The position numbers and the translations under genes were made by a program. Under the pieces are notes generated by a model. It was not told where the DNA came from. It saw only the letters and a list, made by a program, of their open reading frames with translations, and did not search any database. This document shows positions 36,301-48,700 of a stretch of DNA of 64,000 nucleotides, in pieces. The stretch is taken from NCBI GenBank assembly GCA_006176705.1, contig QRFJ01000008.1:186001-250000 (forward strand), in the 5' to 3' direction. Every line of letters begins with the position of its first letter. The stretch's first letter is position 1. Origin of the DNA: Cocos nucifera (lineage: Eukaryota; Streptophyta; Magnoliopsida; Arecales; Arecaceae).

Positions 36301-37327
36301 CTCATATTAATCAAAACTCATGATCATGGAAATATAGTACTTTCAGTCTCAAGGATACAAACAATCTAGTTACATTAAGCACGAGGTGTTCAGCCTGAAC
36401 CTGTACCGTTTTCAACACTGACCCTCAATTAATCCATCAAATTTCTAGAAAACATACAACTTTGGAACATTGTCATCATAAGTTACTCTTCAGCTTAGAA
36501 TATTTATCTCTTCGACAATGAACTAACTTATGAGCAGAAAAGGGGACAAATTACAACAAAATTACAATAAGCACAAGAGTTAATAGCTTGACAAATAAAC
36601 AGCGTACTTACTCGTGGCTGTGGATGGAGTGCTCCGGATCGGAAAACCCTCTGAATATCTAATTCCCGGATTAGGAACCAACAAAATTTCCTAAATCCCA
36701 AACTTCATGCAAAAAGACGTGATTTTCAAAGTAGAAAACCATCAAGGATACAGCATAGAGCTAGGGATAGCGATCCCGAGAGCAGAGAGGAGACACCGCC
36801 GGCGACCACCCTATCAGGAACCTTCCCAAGCCGCCGATCTTTGGCCACGAACTCCTCCAGCTTACGAAGGATCTCGGAGCACACGGCGGGCACGTTCCCA
36901 CCATGGGACCCCCCGCCCGCCGAGTCGTAGATATAGCCGCAGGAATTGACGCCGGTGGCGATGAGGACCACTTGGTTGAGTTGGTTGAGGAGGAGAACGG
37001 AGTTCAGGAATGGAATAACCTAGAAAAGATCGATTCTTGGGGTTAGCTTTTGGCGTTTTGATTAGATTACAAGGATTTTGCGAGACAAAGGGAGCTCACA
37101 TGGTTGAGGAATTTAGCAAAAGGGAGGGTGGCGGCGGGATGGTGGGGGGTGGTGTTGCCGCCGCCGCCGGCCCAAAAGAAGGGGTTGGTGTCGAGGAGGA
37201 CGACGACCAGGCTGACATCGTCTGTGGTTTCATAAAGGGGGAGAGGGATTAGAGAGAGACAGATATAGAGGAAGAGAGAGGCGGAAGAGGACTTACCGGT
37301 ATAGAGCTTCGAGGGAGCGGAACTCAT
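24322..37327 (-). CDS. TFB4: TFIIH subunit TFB4 / GTF2H3 (p34), 11 exons
   Basis: Core TFIIH subunit, partner of p44, acting in RNA polymerase II initiation and nucleotide excision repair in the nucleus. Coding exons, 5' to 3': 37327-37297, 37221-37100, 37019-36752, 36658-36612, 34569-34532, 34452-34407, 33803-33750, 33648-33580, 29611-29535, 29056-28961, 24394-24322. All introns are GT-AG and phases agree, giving 921 nt, 306 residues; relatives have about 300. Residues 13-240 form the von Willebrand A-like fold (VSLVVVLLDTNPFFW; LLLNQLNQVVLIATGV; SGSLSLALCYIQ; ILCLQGSPDGPEQ; AFLQQASYITGGVYLKPQQL). Residues 252-282 form the C-terminal Cys-rich finger (CFCHKK; GYVCSVCLSIFC; KCSTC). The tail after the finger is basic (DRKRKVSDV). 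Start ATG 37,327 fits relatives. Introns of 4.6, 3.97 and 2.0 kb hold repeats. No break seen. Confidence 0.93.
25894..28205. repeat. Three diverged copies of one dispersed repeat in TFB4 intron 10
   Basis: Copies at about 25,894-26,050, 27,780-27,935 and 28,079-28,205 share, in order, gacctcaccc, tccttggccc, ttaagtactcaagatc and a late gggtcctt.ca motif. Spacing and divergence suggest separate insertions or an old triplication rather than a fresh tandem array. Probably LTR-derived. The rest of the intron shows no coding features. Confidence 0.55.
28551..28576 (+). repeat. C17 run followed by (CA)n
   Basis: Seventeen C (28,551-28,567) directly followed by a short CA tract. On the TFB4 transcript strand this is a run of 17 G. 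Confidence 0.95.
30521..31168. mobile_element. PIF/Harbinger-like MITE in TFB4 intron 8
   Basis: 648 bp. The left end GGGTCCGTTTGGTTGGGAT and the reverse complement of the right end GGGTCCATTTGTTGGGGAT are terminal inverted repeats. TAA flanks both sides (30,518-30,520 and 31,169-31,171), the three-base duplication typical of PIF/Harbinger and Tourist-like elements. The interior has no transposase and internal words such as tttggttgatagaaaattac. It lies between the coding exons at 33,580 and 29,611 and does not disturb them. Confidence 0.75.
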
Positions 37328-39758
37328 GGCTGGTGACGGACGGAGGAGGGACTGGGGGCGGAAGCGGAGTTACCGTGGCGTCGAACCCTTTTCCTCCTTA
37401 GCATTGCTAGAGTTGAAACGATAGTGAGCCAAGCCCAATTTCTCCTCACTGTTTTGGAGGGCCAACCGCCTGACCCGAAAAAAACTTCCGGTTCGCTTTC
37501 TTTGGAAGATACCGGACTGCTTTTGTTCGTCGGAAAAAAATTTCTCCACTAAAATATTAAAAAAAAAAAAAAAAGAAAAAAGCTGATATGATAACTAAAA
37601 TTATAATTTTTATATATTTAATTGATTAGTTATGTTTAATTAAATATCTATTTTTCTAAAAAAATATAAAATATTTATTGTATTTTTAATAAATAAAAGG
37701 ATTTTATCCCATTGCGCATGCTTTTAGAAAAAAATTATTACCTTATTTCTTAGCGGATGGGAAAGACATTTTTACATATTCTATCCTAATTTTTTTATCT
37801 TATAAAATATAGGAGTCTTATTTTTATGAAAAAATTATTTTTTTATTTTTAAAAAAAAACTATAATTAAATATAAAATATATTTTTTATTTTTTATTGAT
37901 CATATTTTTTTTATTTTTTTAGTAAATTAAATGAGTTCACAGTAAATTTTATTTTCTTCTTCTCTACGTCATTGTCCTCCCCTCGATAAAAAAATACAAT
38001 GACATCAACCTTATAATCTAAAGTTCTAAAAAGTATCATTACTTATTTTTATAGTTGGCCTTGGCATCATATTCCAAGTTAAAAAACACATCCATGAGAT
38101 GACTATACTCTTAATATATTATATTGATGATTTTTTTTTATCTTTTTTTTCTCCAAAGTAATAACATCATAAATAAAATATCATTTTTGATTCAAAAAAT
38201 TTTATTTTTTAAATAATATAAATTAAAAAAAGAGAAAAAAATTATTACGATATATTTAGGAAATTATTTTCGATACCACTACACTTCTTGCTAAGAGGAT
38301 TAAGAGGACTGGTGCAATCACAAACTTGATGAGTGGCTCTTGTGTATTACTTAATCAATCACTGTTTATGGTGGAGAATGAAGCGGTGTAGAAAAGTATT
38401 TTTATATTTTTAAATATTATCTTAAATGTTGTGCTTTATAGATCCAAGGCTAAGTCTCAATAACCCTAAGCACAAGATATAAATGATATCTAAAAATTCA
38501 ATAACTCAACTATATTATTTTATAATTAGGTATAAATTTAAATTAAAATGTTTGAATCGAAGTTGGATTTTATATGTAGGATTTTGATTTCTTATGGATC
38601 AAACTTGAATGTATATATGTTCGGACCTGAAAATCTAATAAGTTGAATATATATACATAAATCTAAGAATATGAAAAAGAAATTATTATCTGAGTTGTGT
38701 TAATTCTCTTTATTCATACGTAGATTCACGTCCTCTAAAATCCCGTTCAATATTTAAAATTTTATTTCCATTTCTATTAATTAAGCATAACTATAAAAAT
38801 AAATATGCCCTATCATGATTATTTTTTTATAAATTTAACGACACTTTCCATATTATGTTGCGTTCCTATTGCAATTTGCTACAGGTTTGCCACATACGAA
38901 AGAATATTTTACATAAAAATCTTTTTAGTTGTGAAAACTATAAACCATTGGCTAATTAATCTACTAAAATTATATGAATTGAATCTCAAAAAGCAAGAAT
39001 ACAAATGCAAATTTACCTGTTAATCGAGTTTGATGCAGGTTCAAATGTTTTTTCGATGGATCCAAACTCCAATCCGAATTCGTTGCTGCCGCCGCCGTGG
39101 TTTTTATAAATTATTTTTTATTTTAATTTAATTTTTAAATTTTTTAATTGAGTTTGGATGGGAATTAGGGATACGAGTCCAATCCGGCCCGTCCGCAACC
39201 TAAACCGCAAGCCGCCTCCATCCCAACATAGAGCGTTTCTCCGCCCGGCTCCCCGCCCGTTCCTCTCGGAAGGCGGAATTCTGCCCTGTGGAAGTCGCTG
39301 CGCTGTTTCCCACAGAACAGAGATAGTGCAGCCCAGGGTCTCAGTCTCTTCGGTCCCCTCGCACCCAATCTCTCTCCCCCCGCCGCTGGAAACCTCCGCC
39401 GTCCCTCCCGGCCGGTGCCCGGACCTCTTAGCCATCCAAAGGTTCCCTGTTCTTTCCCCTTGCTTCGCGGATTCCTCTTTTACGTTTCTTTTCGATCGGC
39501 TCTTAACACCCTCCTCATTGAATCAGGTCAGGTCCTGTTATTCGGTCGGCAGAAGTAATCTCTCCATGAATCGAGGCTGTTTCACCGTAATAGCCGATAA
39601 TTTCTTGAACCTAAGGGTTTAATTCGTTCTTCCCGTTACACGTGGTTTGATTTGGAGTTCGTAGGACGGTTCAAGAGGACAGGAGGAGCTTGGTTTGATT
39701 GCTTGATTCGTTAAAACATTGAACGCTTTTCCCTGATTGATTTCGTACCGGGTTAGAG
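37328..39758. promoter_or_regulatory. Shared upstream region of two divergent genes
   Basis: TFB4 (minus) and the ARGLU1-like gene (plus) start codons are 2.4 kb apart with no gene between. Next to TFB4 (37,330-37,540) the DNA is GC-balanced and promoter-like. The middle (37,550-39,050) is AT-rich filler with no gene seen. Next to the ARGLU1-like gene is a GC-rich stretch (39,170-39,470) after a TATA-like tttttataaatt at 39,101-39,112, probably promoter and 5' leader. Open frames on both strands in that stretch (39,118-39,622) look like composition effects. Confidence 0.45.
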
Positions 39759-42700
39759 ATGCCACGGACGGTGTCTCGTTCTCCTTCGTACAGGAGAAGG
39801 CGCTCCCCTTCTCCCAGGTACAGCAGCAGGAGAAGCAGAAGAGATCGCAGCCGTTCTCCTTATTCATATAGGTGATCCCGCTTGATATCACAAACCCTCA
39901 TCGTAGCCTTTTCTCTTTATTAGATATAAATTTCCCTTTTTCTAATGCATCTTTTTCAAGAGATTCCAGCTTGTAAACTACTATATCTGTGCGTACCTTT
40001 CTGCTTCTCCTTCATAAGAATACATTGTAAGAAGGAAGACCGAATGAAAGCAAATTTTGTTTCTTCCTGTTGAAGCATCAACCCGCATGTAAGACTGATT
40101 GGTTAATCGTTTGAAGGTTTTACCAGGCTGCAGTTTTCCATTGTTCGAGTTGTATATTATATCTGCTTGCAGTCAGGGATGGAAAATAGTGGCTATTTTT
40201 GGTTTTTATAAATGGGAATGAGGTTTCCTGTTATATTTCCATCTCTATGAAGGTAGTGGTCATGGCTTGAACTGGTGCTTGAACAGTTCAAATGAATTTC
40301 TCTGAAAGAAATGGTAATAATTTTGGAGAGCACTCTGTAGACACATGATGGTTTAAAAAACTGGTTATAATGGCACAAAGCATTTCTGTATTGGTTATAT
40401 TAATGTGATGATTACCGGTCATTTGGTTTATGATTGTTCATAGGCATATTCTGATAATTGTGTGCTGCAGTAGAGCCCTTTTAATTTCTTTGAACGAGAT
40501 ATTGAGGTTGCAATCATTTCCTTCGACTGGGGGCTAATGGAGACAGAAAATTTGGTTTCACATTATTTTTATATTGACCAGCTCTGTGCTGAATAGTCTG
40601 CACCGGTTCTTAAGTTGCCTTTCTCTTGACCTTTAATAACCTGGATCAATACATTCTTGTGTGATCACTTACTGTTCCAAGGTGGATAAGAATCATGCTC
40701 AAGGGAAACAATAAATCATCTTTCTGAACTTTTTTATTTGAAAATTATTGCTGCAGATTGCTTCTCAGAATGATATTTTCTGAATTGATTTTCTCTTCCC
40801 ATTGAGTGTTCTTCTTTTTCTTCCTTGATCTTATATACAGTTGTCATGAATTTTATCTGTATCAAAATAATCAGTTTAGTGCCTCCAGGTAAGATCATTT
40901 GTTGCACATTAGATGGTTGATGCTGAAGGTTGCAAGATAATGATCCCTGCTTGGTAGCTCTATTACCATTGTTTTTATTGTCCTTTGTCATCATTCTACA
41001 TATAAAAAGAGGCACAAGACTCTCATGACGAAAAAATAATATCCTAATGAAAATGGTCATAATTAAGAAAACTTTTCTTCTTAATAACAATCTAGCTGGA
41101 ATTATTATTTATATACAACAAGAGGCAACACATTTTTAATGGGGAAAAAAGGATGGGATGAAAATAATGATAATGTTTATGTGTTTTTTTTTTTTTATTA
41201 ATAGTAATCTTGCCAAACTTGATCCATCAACTTTGAAATAATAAGATTAATTACAGAAGAACCAGAAATTTGAATATGGGACAAAAGGATTAAAATTGAT
41301 TACCTCTTTGTGGTTTATTCATCCTGGTTTGATTGTTCCTACCTCTTCCATGCAGAAGAATGAGATTCTAGATGGTGCCCTCAAGGAGGTTCGCAATAAT
41401 TAGCTGCATGTTTTTGATTTGCAGCCTAATACATATGCAGGAGTTTTAATATGATAATCATGCTTCACTTATGGATTGGGTTGGCCTGTTCTCATGGAAT
41501 TTGTTTTATATTTGTTATGCAGTATTGTCTTTTGCTTGTGAATAAATTATAGTTGCAGTGTCTGATTTTAAATGCTATGGTACAATGGCCTGAATTGAGG
41601 GCTTGCAGAGAGTCGCTATGCAATTTATTCAGTAGCAATCATGCTTCAGTTTCAGTATGGTTCACTTTGTCCATGGTTATAATTTCAATTGTCCCACTTT
41701 GACAATTCCAACAACTCTGTAGGTCTTCTAACAGTGCATCAGATCAAGGAACCTTTGATGTTTGGTTAACCATATATATTTAATTGTGGGATTAAATTTG
41801 AACATGTAGTTTACCTTCTCAAAGTTGCAAATGCAATTCATTCTAGATGATACATTCTGTAAAAATTAAAATTTTATAAGATTTTATGTTTTCACTGTCA
41901 AAAAGAAAAGATATGATACATGAAAGCAGGTGGTGAGTGCTCATATTTATCCTTTGGTTGCTTGATTTGGACTTACAAGAGTGTTTTGGTAAAAGATGGA
42001 GCATACACAGATAATTCTTAACAATGCTTGAGGTAACTGTACATGATATATTGTAATTCCAATAAGCTAGTATTTTCTTGTAGTTGAAGTAAGATTTCAT
42101 TATATCATATACTTAAAGATTCTTTATATTGTTTCCTGATATTGTATCATTTTGTTCTTTTAGGAGAAAAAGTCGTTCTCCTTCCACAAGATGGCGCAAA
42201 AGCCGTTCACCAACCCCTAGGAGGCGCAAAAGTCGTTCTCCATCTCCAAGGAGATACAAACGACGAAGCAAGAGCACCACAAGGTCCCCTGTAGACAAGT
42301 CTCGAAGCCCCAGTCTTGGGTCAGTAGAGCACAAAAATTCCATTGAGAAACAAAGAAGAGAAGATGAAGAAAAGAGAAGGTAAAAACTTAAACCCTTTTA
42401 GGTGGGCATTTTCTTCTCAAATCTTCATGATAGTTATTATTTGGTAAGTTTCTTCTGCTATCCGTGCTCTTAATATTGCCAGTCATGCACTCTCTTTATG
42501 AAACATATTGTCCTAAAGTTCATATGCATTCCTTTTCCTAGCATGGTCAGCTATAGTTTTTATGGTGCTATTATGACATCCATAACCTTATCAGTATGGT
42601 GACACTTTTGTCCAGCCATTCATGTCTGTGACAAACTAAATTTGTGTTACTTTACATTTTGTGAACAGTGGTATATGAAATCTAACCACCAAGGATTTAC

Positions 42701-45700
42701 ACTCTATAATTGTTGGAAAGCGATGTAGGATTTCCAATGGAACTTGAAAACTCTTTCAGTGGCTGGATGGTAAGCAACCAATGATTGCTGGTCACTGCAA
42801 TGATAATATTGGCCTTGATGCTTTCCTGCTCAATGATTTCTTTTCCTTTTCCAATTGCATCTGACGATTTTTTTAAAATAGGATAAGCCTTTTTATTATG
42901 ATTATGGACCTTGGTTGTTGGTTGTGGTTATTGACCAAATAAATGGTTAATGTATTATGATGAATCAGTTTTAACTTAAAGAAAACCCATTAATTTGGTC
43001 AAAATCAATATTTTCAAGAGTTTATGCTTCCATGGCTTTGGCTATAGCTCATATTTATTGCTTTCTTGATTAGGAAATCATGCCTTAATGTTAAACTGAT
43101 CCCGAACTAATTTTCAAGCCTCCTATCATAATTTGTGAAACAGCAATGCACATAGAGATTGTGTCACTGATAACCATTTATTGGAATATAAAAAATCTTA
43201 TTGAACTGATACCTGTGCTGCTTTTGTAGCATTGGCATTTGAACATGTATCTTCTTTTCTCGCACTCCCTTTTTTTGTAATTTTGTGGAAACATTTCATT
43301 TAGATAATGTATTGTGCAATGTTCATTTGTTTGAACTTGCATGGTTTCTTAGCATTCTCTCAAGTTCAGCAATAGTTCTTAACATGTAAGTTTTTGTGTT
43401 CTGCTTCCATGATCAGTGGCTCGATCTGATTTCTAGATGAGATGTCAAGGGATGGGATAGTTTTGGCTAGGGGATGAATTATCTCATCATGTTTAATCTA
43501 ATATAAATTGAGAAGTTTGTGATTTTTTTTTTTTTTTTTTGCCAAGATTATTACCATACTGAATTCCATCTAGATGTAGTTTTCAGGTTCATCCTCCCTT
43601 TATTGGAGCATAAAGTTTCAAAAAAGGAAAAATGGATTAAAGGGGAGAAAAATTTTAAAATATGTATCTAAGTTTGGCTGACTGGAACAAAAATTCAGAC
43701 AGTTTTGAGTAGCACTTTTAAGGATTTAAAAGGTAGTTAGGGGACTGCACAGTGCTCAGGCGGATGCTGATGAAAAGCAACCAGCTAGGCAGGTTGCTGC
43801 AAAATAATTTTAAAATAACTACAAGTGGTCCATATGTCAAAATAACCAAAAAAAGAAAAAAATGAAAAATCACTAAAATGATGATGAAATATTTAAGACA
43901 TTGATCATCTTAGTTAGTAACACAGCAGATTTTTCCTATATATTGTCCAATAGTGTAAATATATCATCTATTCCCTCTGATATTTGGGACTGTATTGTTG
44001 CTGATGTACAAGGGGTATAGTTTGAATGGGTGCATTTGTGCTCTGCACTTGTTGTCCACCCAAAGGAAAAAAAGCATCTAAAAATATAAATGCTCTGAAA
44101 TTTAAGCTAAAACAACAAGCCTAGATTTTTGGAGGATTATCAATACAAAATTAGAAATAAGGAATCAGTCAGTAAGTGAAATTTATAACTTTTAAGTTTT
44201 TTGACTAAGTTGAGATGTCATGGCACTGAGGAGGTGGGGGGTGGAGATCGAGGGTATAATAAATCCCCTCACCAATTTCTTAATATCTTAAGTGGCCCCT
44301 CCCAACGCATCACCCATTTATAAAGATCGTCTATGAGTGGACTATGATTAAATTGCCTTCTTTTTTGTGATTGAAAGTTACAAAATATTTTTGAACTTAA
44401 GATTCTCAAAATTTGTTTTCTGAAATTTATTCCTAATAATTTTAAAAAAGTTCTTAAGTTTTTCTGAGTCTTGTTAAAGTTCCCCACTTATATCACATGT
44501 CCCAGTTCTTCCTAATGCGCATGCCTTTTCGGTATTTATGTTTCCCAACATTTTTCAACTTTCTGTCAGACCTTGGCTACCTGAGTTAATTTATAAGTTA
44601 AACCTTAACTTTGTCTTTGGCAGCAAAAGTTATAGGTGATGGTGAATGCACAATGTGTGTCCCATCTATGTGTGCACATACTTGAGGTGACAGTTGTTTA
44701 TGTCTGAACTATTGAATGCAAAAGATCTATTCATATTTGTTTGTCTGTTTTGGTGCCTTGTGGTCATGTAGTTCCAAAAATGTATTGGGAATGGCCTCAA
44801 TTTTCAATCTTTTTGAGTTTCTCATGAAGTAATTGATTTTGTTCATGGAACCAATGAGTTAATCACTAACTTTTTGAATCATAAAAGTGAGATGATGGTA
44901 GTAGATGTTTGGTGTGTTATATGAGCATGTTTCATGTTCAGCTTTCTATGCTTGCCTCCTGCACGCATATGTATGCTGAAGTTGTGTAGGCACTCCATTG
45001 TAGGCTTGAAATGATTTTTAACTTAATTGATATTGGTTGCTTTTTTATTGCCTGAGCTCAAGAAAAGGTGCTTGAAGCAGCTTTGAAGCATGTGGAGGAT
45101 ATATGTGGGGTATACAGAAAATTCAATTTGTTTGTGGTTTCGCATAATAAAGTTGACTATACTGCCGTTGCTACTAATATACATGAGCAATTAATGCTTT
45201 ATCAATTGTTGCCACTGAAATCCGGCCTAACACTTGGTACCAAGCTAGTGAGATTGATGAAGCATCTGACCAGATCGGTGAGGTTGGCTCAAGCTTGCGG
45301 CTGACCTCTAAGCTCAAGGAAGAAGAGCTAGATGGGGATGGCCATGCTCGGACTAGGATTCTGACGTCATACCTGAACTGAAGCAAAGAAAAAGAAATCT
45401 ACTTGCTAGAGTGTGTCTGGCGGGGATCCTTTGATGCCTGTTAGACAGGGATCCTAGGAAAACAAAGGAGATCTATGAGAGAGAGAGAGATATGAGTGAG
45501 TGATAGATTAGGCCTTAGATAAGCATATCTGGAGGTTCCCCAAGCAGTCTTATTTCTGTATGGAGCTCGTGGTATCCATTGAGAGTCCATTAGAGTCTAT
45601 TGAGAGTTCGTTGGAGGAGAATCTCAACTAATTTCGGATCTCAACTGTTAGACTTTTCAATCTTAACACAAAGATATTGACTAGTGGGCCAAGATGGAAT

Positions 45701-48700
45701 GGCCTTTTGTTGGTCGGTTCTTAACCGCCTCTGGAGTGAGGGGCCAAGTGGCGAGCTCTGTTAGGTCGGTTCTGACCAGGTTAGTTAGGGCCGGATTTGG
45801 CTTGATTCGGGTGTTGTAGTGGCCTCATCGTGGTCATTTACTGGTCGGCTCTGATTTAGGCATAACACCAACAAGCAATTTTTGATGCTTTCTAACATTC
45901 TCTTCTGCCATTTGGAACATAAATCTCTTCATATTTATTTGGAAGGCAGAGGATGTGTCAGCATATCAAAGCTTCATGATAACAGTGGTCTGAAAATAAA
46001 AACAATGCGTTGTGAATTTGCTGCTACAAATAGAAATCTTAGAAGGTTTCAAATCCATGAACTCTATGAAGCCACCATAGAAAGAAGCTGGCAACAATAA
46101 GAAACAACATCATTCTACCCATGCCCAACCAACAAGATTCCACACCCTCACTATCTGTAGCCCACCTAAGCCCCCTGCTTCCATTAGTATCTGTGCTCAA
46201 TCTGCACTAGTGCTTATTCGCGTTTGACCTGCCTGGTCAGGGTATCCCGCACACAACACAAGTTGAGCAGGTTGTCTAGGCAGCTGCTTTAGTGTTAGGC
46301 CTTTTTATGCACTGGAAAAGGCATCAAAGGGACTGTCCCACTAAAGGCACGGTGCTTGTCATCTGCCTTGAAATCTTGGTAAAGACATTGATTTTAAAAG
46401 GAAAACTAAATTGTGAATTGAGCATCACTTTTCAATTTTCTCTGACTTTAGTTTGATATCTAGAGCTCCTTGCCTCAACCACAATCTGTCAGGGAAAAAA
46501 GTTCTCAGCTTGTCTGCTGGGTCACTGCTACCCGAAGCTATCCAACCTCGGGCTGATTGCTCATGTCCTGTTTGGCTCAAATATTAGCCTTATTAAACAT
46601 ATACAAAGCATAATGCAATTATTGGAAGGTCTAGTGTTTGACTACATCTCCTTTGGCCTATTTTGTATTTTGGATATTGCTTTGATGATTGATAGATTGT
46701 ATTAGTGCCTAATTCTAACCTTTGCCTTTTATTTTACTAATTACTAGAACTCGAAACTCTTTGTGAGCTCAATGTTGCACTTCTGGTGACCCGTTATGAT
46801 AAAAGCACACTGTCTATGGTTAAGGTTCTTCTCTGAGTTCGGTTCTTTGGATATTCCCTTTGTCGTGGTATGTCTGGCAGAGTCTGATGATGTATCATAA
46901 TTGACCATGGTACTCAGTTTTGATTAGTTTTTCTAGAATGTTGTTTGAAGTTTTGCTTTAATTTCTGATTATACTTTATAATCCTCTACTCTCCTTGTCC
47001 ATCTTGCCTCCATTACTGTGGCTACAGTACCATTTTCAGCCATCTTCAATGTAAATATTATCAAAGATGTAGAAATGGTGCTGGGTACTTAAAGTGGTTT
47101 TAGGTTTTTATTTTGAGCCTATGGTGGTTTATACCAAGCCAAATGACCTCTTTGATTGGTCCAATTAAAAATTATTTGGATACAATTTTTCCTATCATGC
47201 TCATGTCACTTCTGCACCACGATGGAGCTTTGGTCCAGTAAATTTTCAACTATTTTGAATCAACTTCATGAATTTATTTGTTGGATTATTTGGTTTTATT
47301 GTTTCTGAATGAGTCTCAACTCTGATGTGCTTCTTGTAAGTCGTTTTCATTAACTAGGGTCATGGTTGGTTGAAACACCTGATTTAGGGCGTATTGAACT
47401 AAACAGAGGGAACCAGAATGGTTTGCCTTGTCAGCTCAGTAAATAGGCTGAATTGGCTCTAATTTGGTTAGCTTGGTTAAAAGGCCCTCCGGCTTGACTG
47501 CTTGATCAAAAACCCCCATGTCCCACTCCTCCACCCCCGGCGTCCCCATTAAGGTTCCCTCTCCCTCTCTCCCCCCACTAGGGTTAGGGCTAGAGTTCTC
47601 TTGGCTCTCCCCCTTCCTCTCTCTCTCCCTCTCCCACCCCCTATCCCCTGACAATGATGAGGGCTTTCAAGCACTCCCCCCTCTCTTCGTCACTCCCTAT
47701 TTTGGTATATACCCTGGAACAGCATGGTACTGATCCGTGCCCAGCTGGTATGCCCTTCGATCCTAGTTTGGCGAACCTTGACTAGGGTTGTCTATGGAAA
47801 TCTGTATGTCACGTTATTTCTTCTTCAATCTCCATTATTTGTCAATTCATTCTCCCTCTAGCTGTTGTCCTTTTCTATTGGCCATCACTTTGCAAGCCTT
47901 TCCAATTATCAGACTGCATTAGCCCTCCTCTCCCTGCCTCATTACTGCAACTGCAGTATGTGCTCAGCTAATCATAAAGGCTTTGTTCACTGCTGCTATC
48001 CTTGGAATTATACTGGTATTCACCTATTGCTGAGGAAGGAATTCATGAGGTTTTAATTTTGAGGTTGTGAAGTCCTGGTTGTAATTGTTAGCAGAATGTC
48101 TGACAATGGCAACTTATGTCTTCGATGGTGGAAGTGTACAGAGGAGATACGACATGCTTAAAAAAAGTTTAACTGCATCTGAACCTTGGAAACAAGATAC
48201 TGTAACTTGTGATGAAGTCTTTTAGCATTGCAACCCCAAAGATTGCCATAAGACTAATTACAACTTTGACGTAATTGAATAACATGTGAAGTTGTGAACC
48301 TAAACAGTTAATAAAAGATTATACTGGGGGTGCCAACAATTCAGAGATTAAGCCTCATCTGGCCTGGTACTTACACTTTCAGATCAGGCTGCTGGCTTGG
48401 CCTCTAAAAGAAAGAAATACTATGACCTATCAAAAAAGGAAAGAAATGCTATGTCAGGACAGAGTACATTGTACATCAATAATGAACTTAAAATTGACTC
48501 TGGTTTTGCTTTACCCTGTTACTTTAAGCTGGCTCAATGTATTCTACCTTGCATTGGTTTATTCATTTACGGAGTCCTAAGAATAAATATTTTCCAACAG
48601 TTTGGTTGGAAACTGGACAAAAAATGGAACAAGAGCTTGGGTTATTAATAGTTTCATAAGCCTAACTATTTGTACAGCGGGCTCTATTGTTTCACCAGTA

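Noticed and set aside
39118..39622. Overlapping open frames on both strands upstream of the ARGLU1-like gene
   Set aside because: GC-rich leader and promoter sequence; no domain, and the ARGLU1-like start at 39,759 explains the region.
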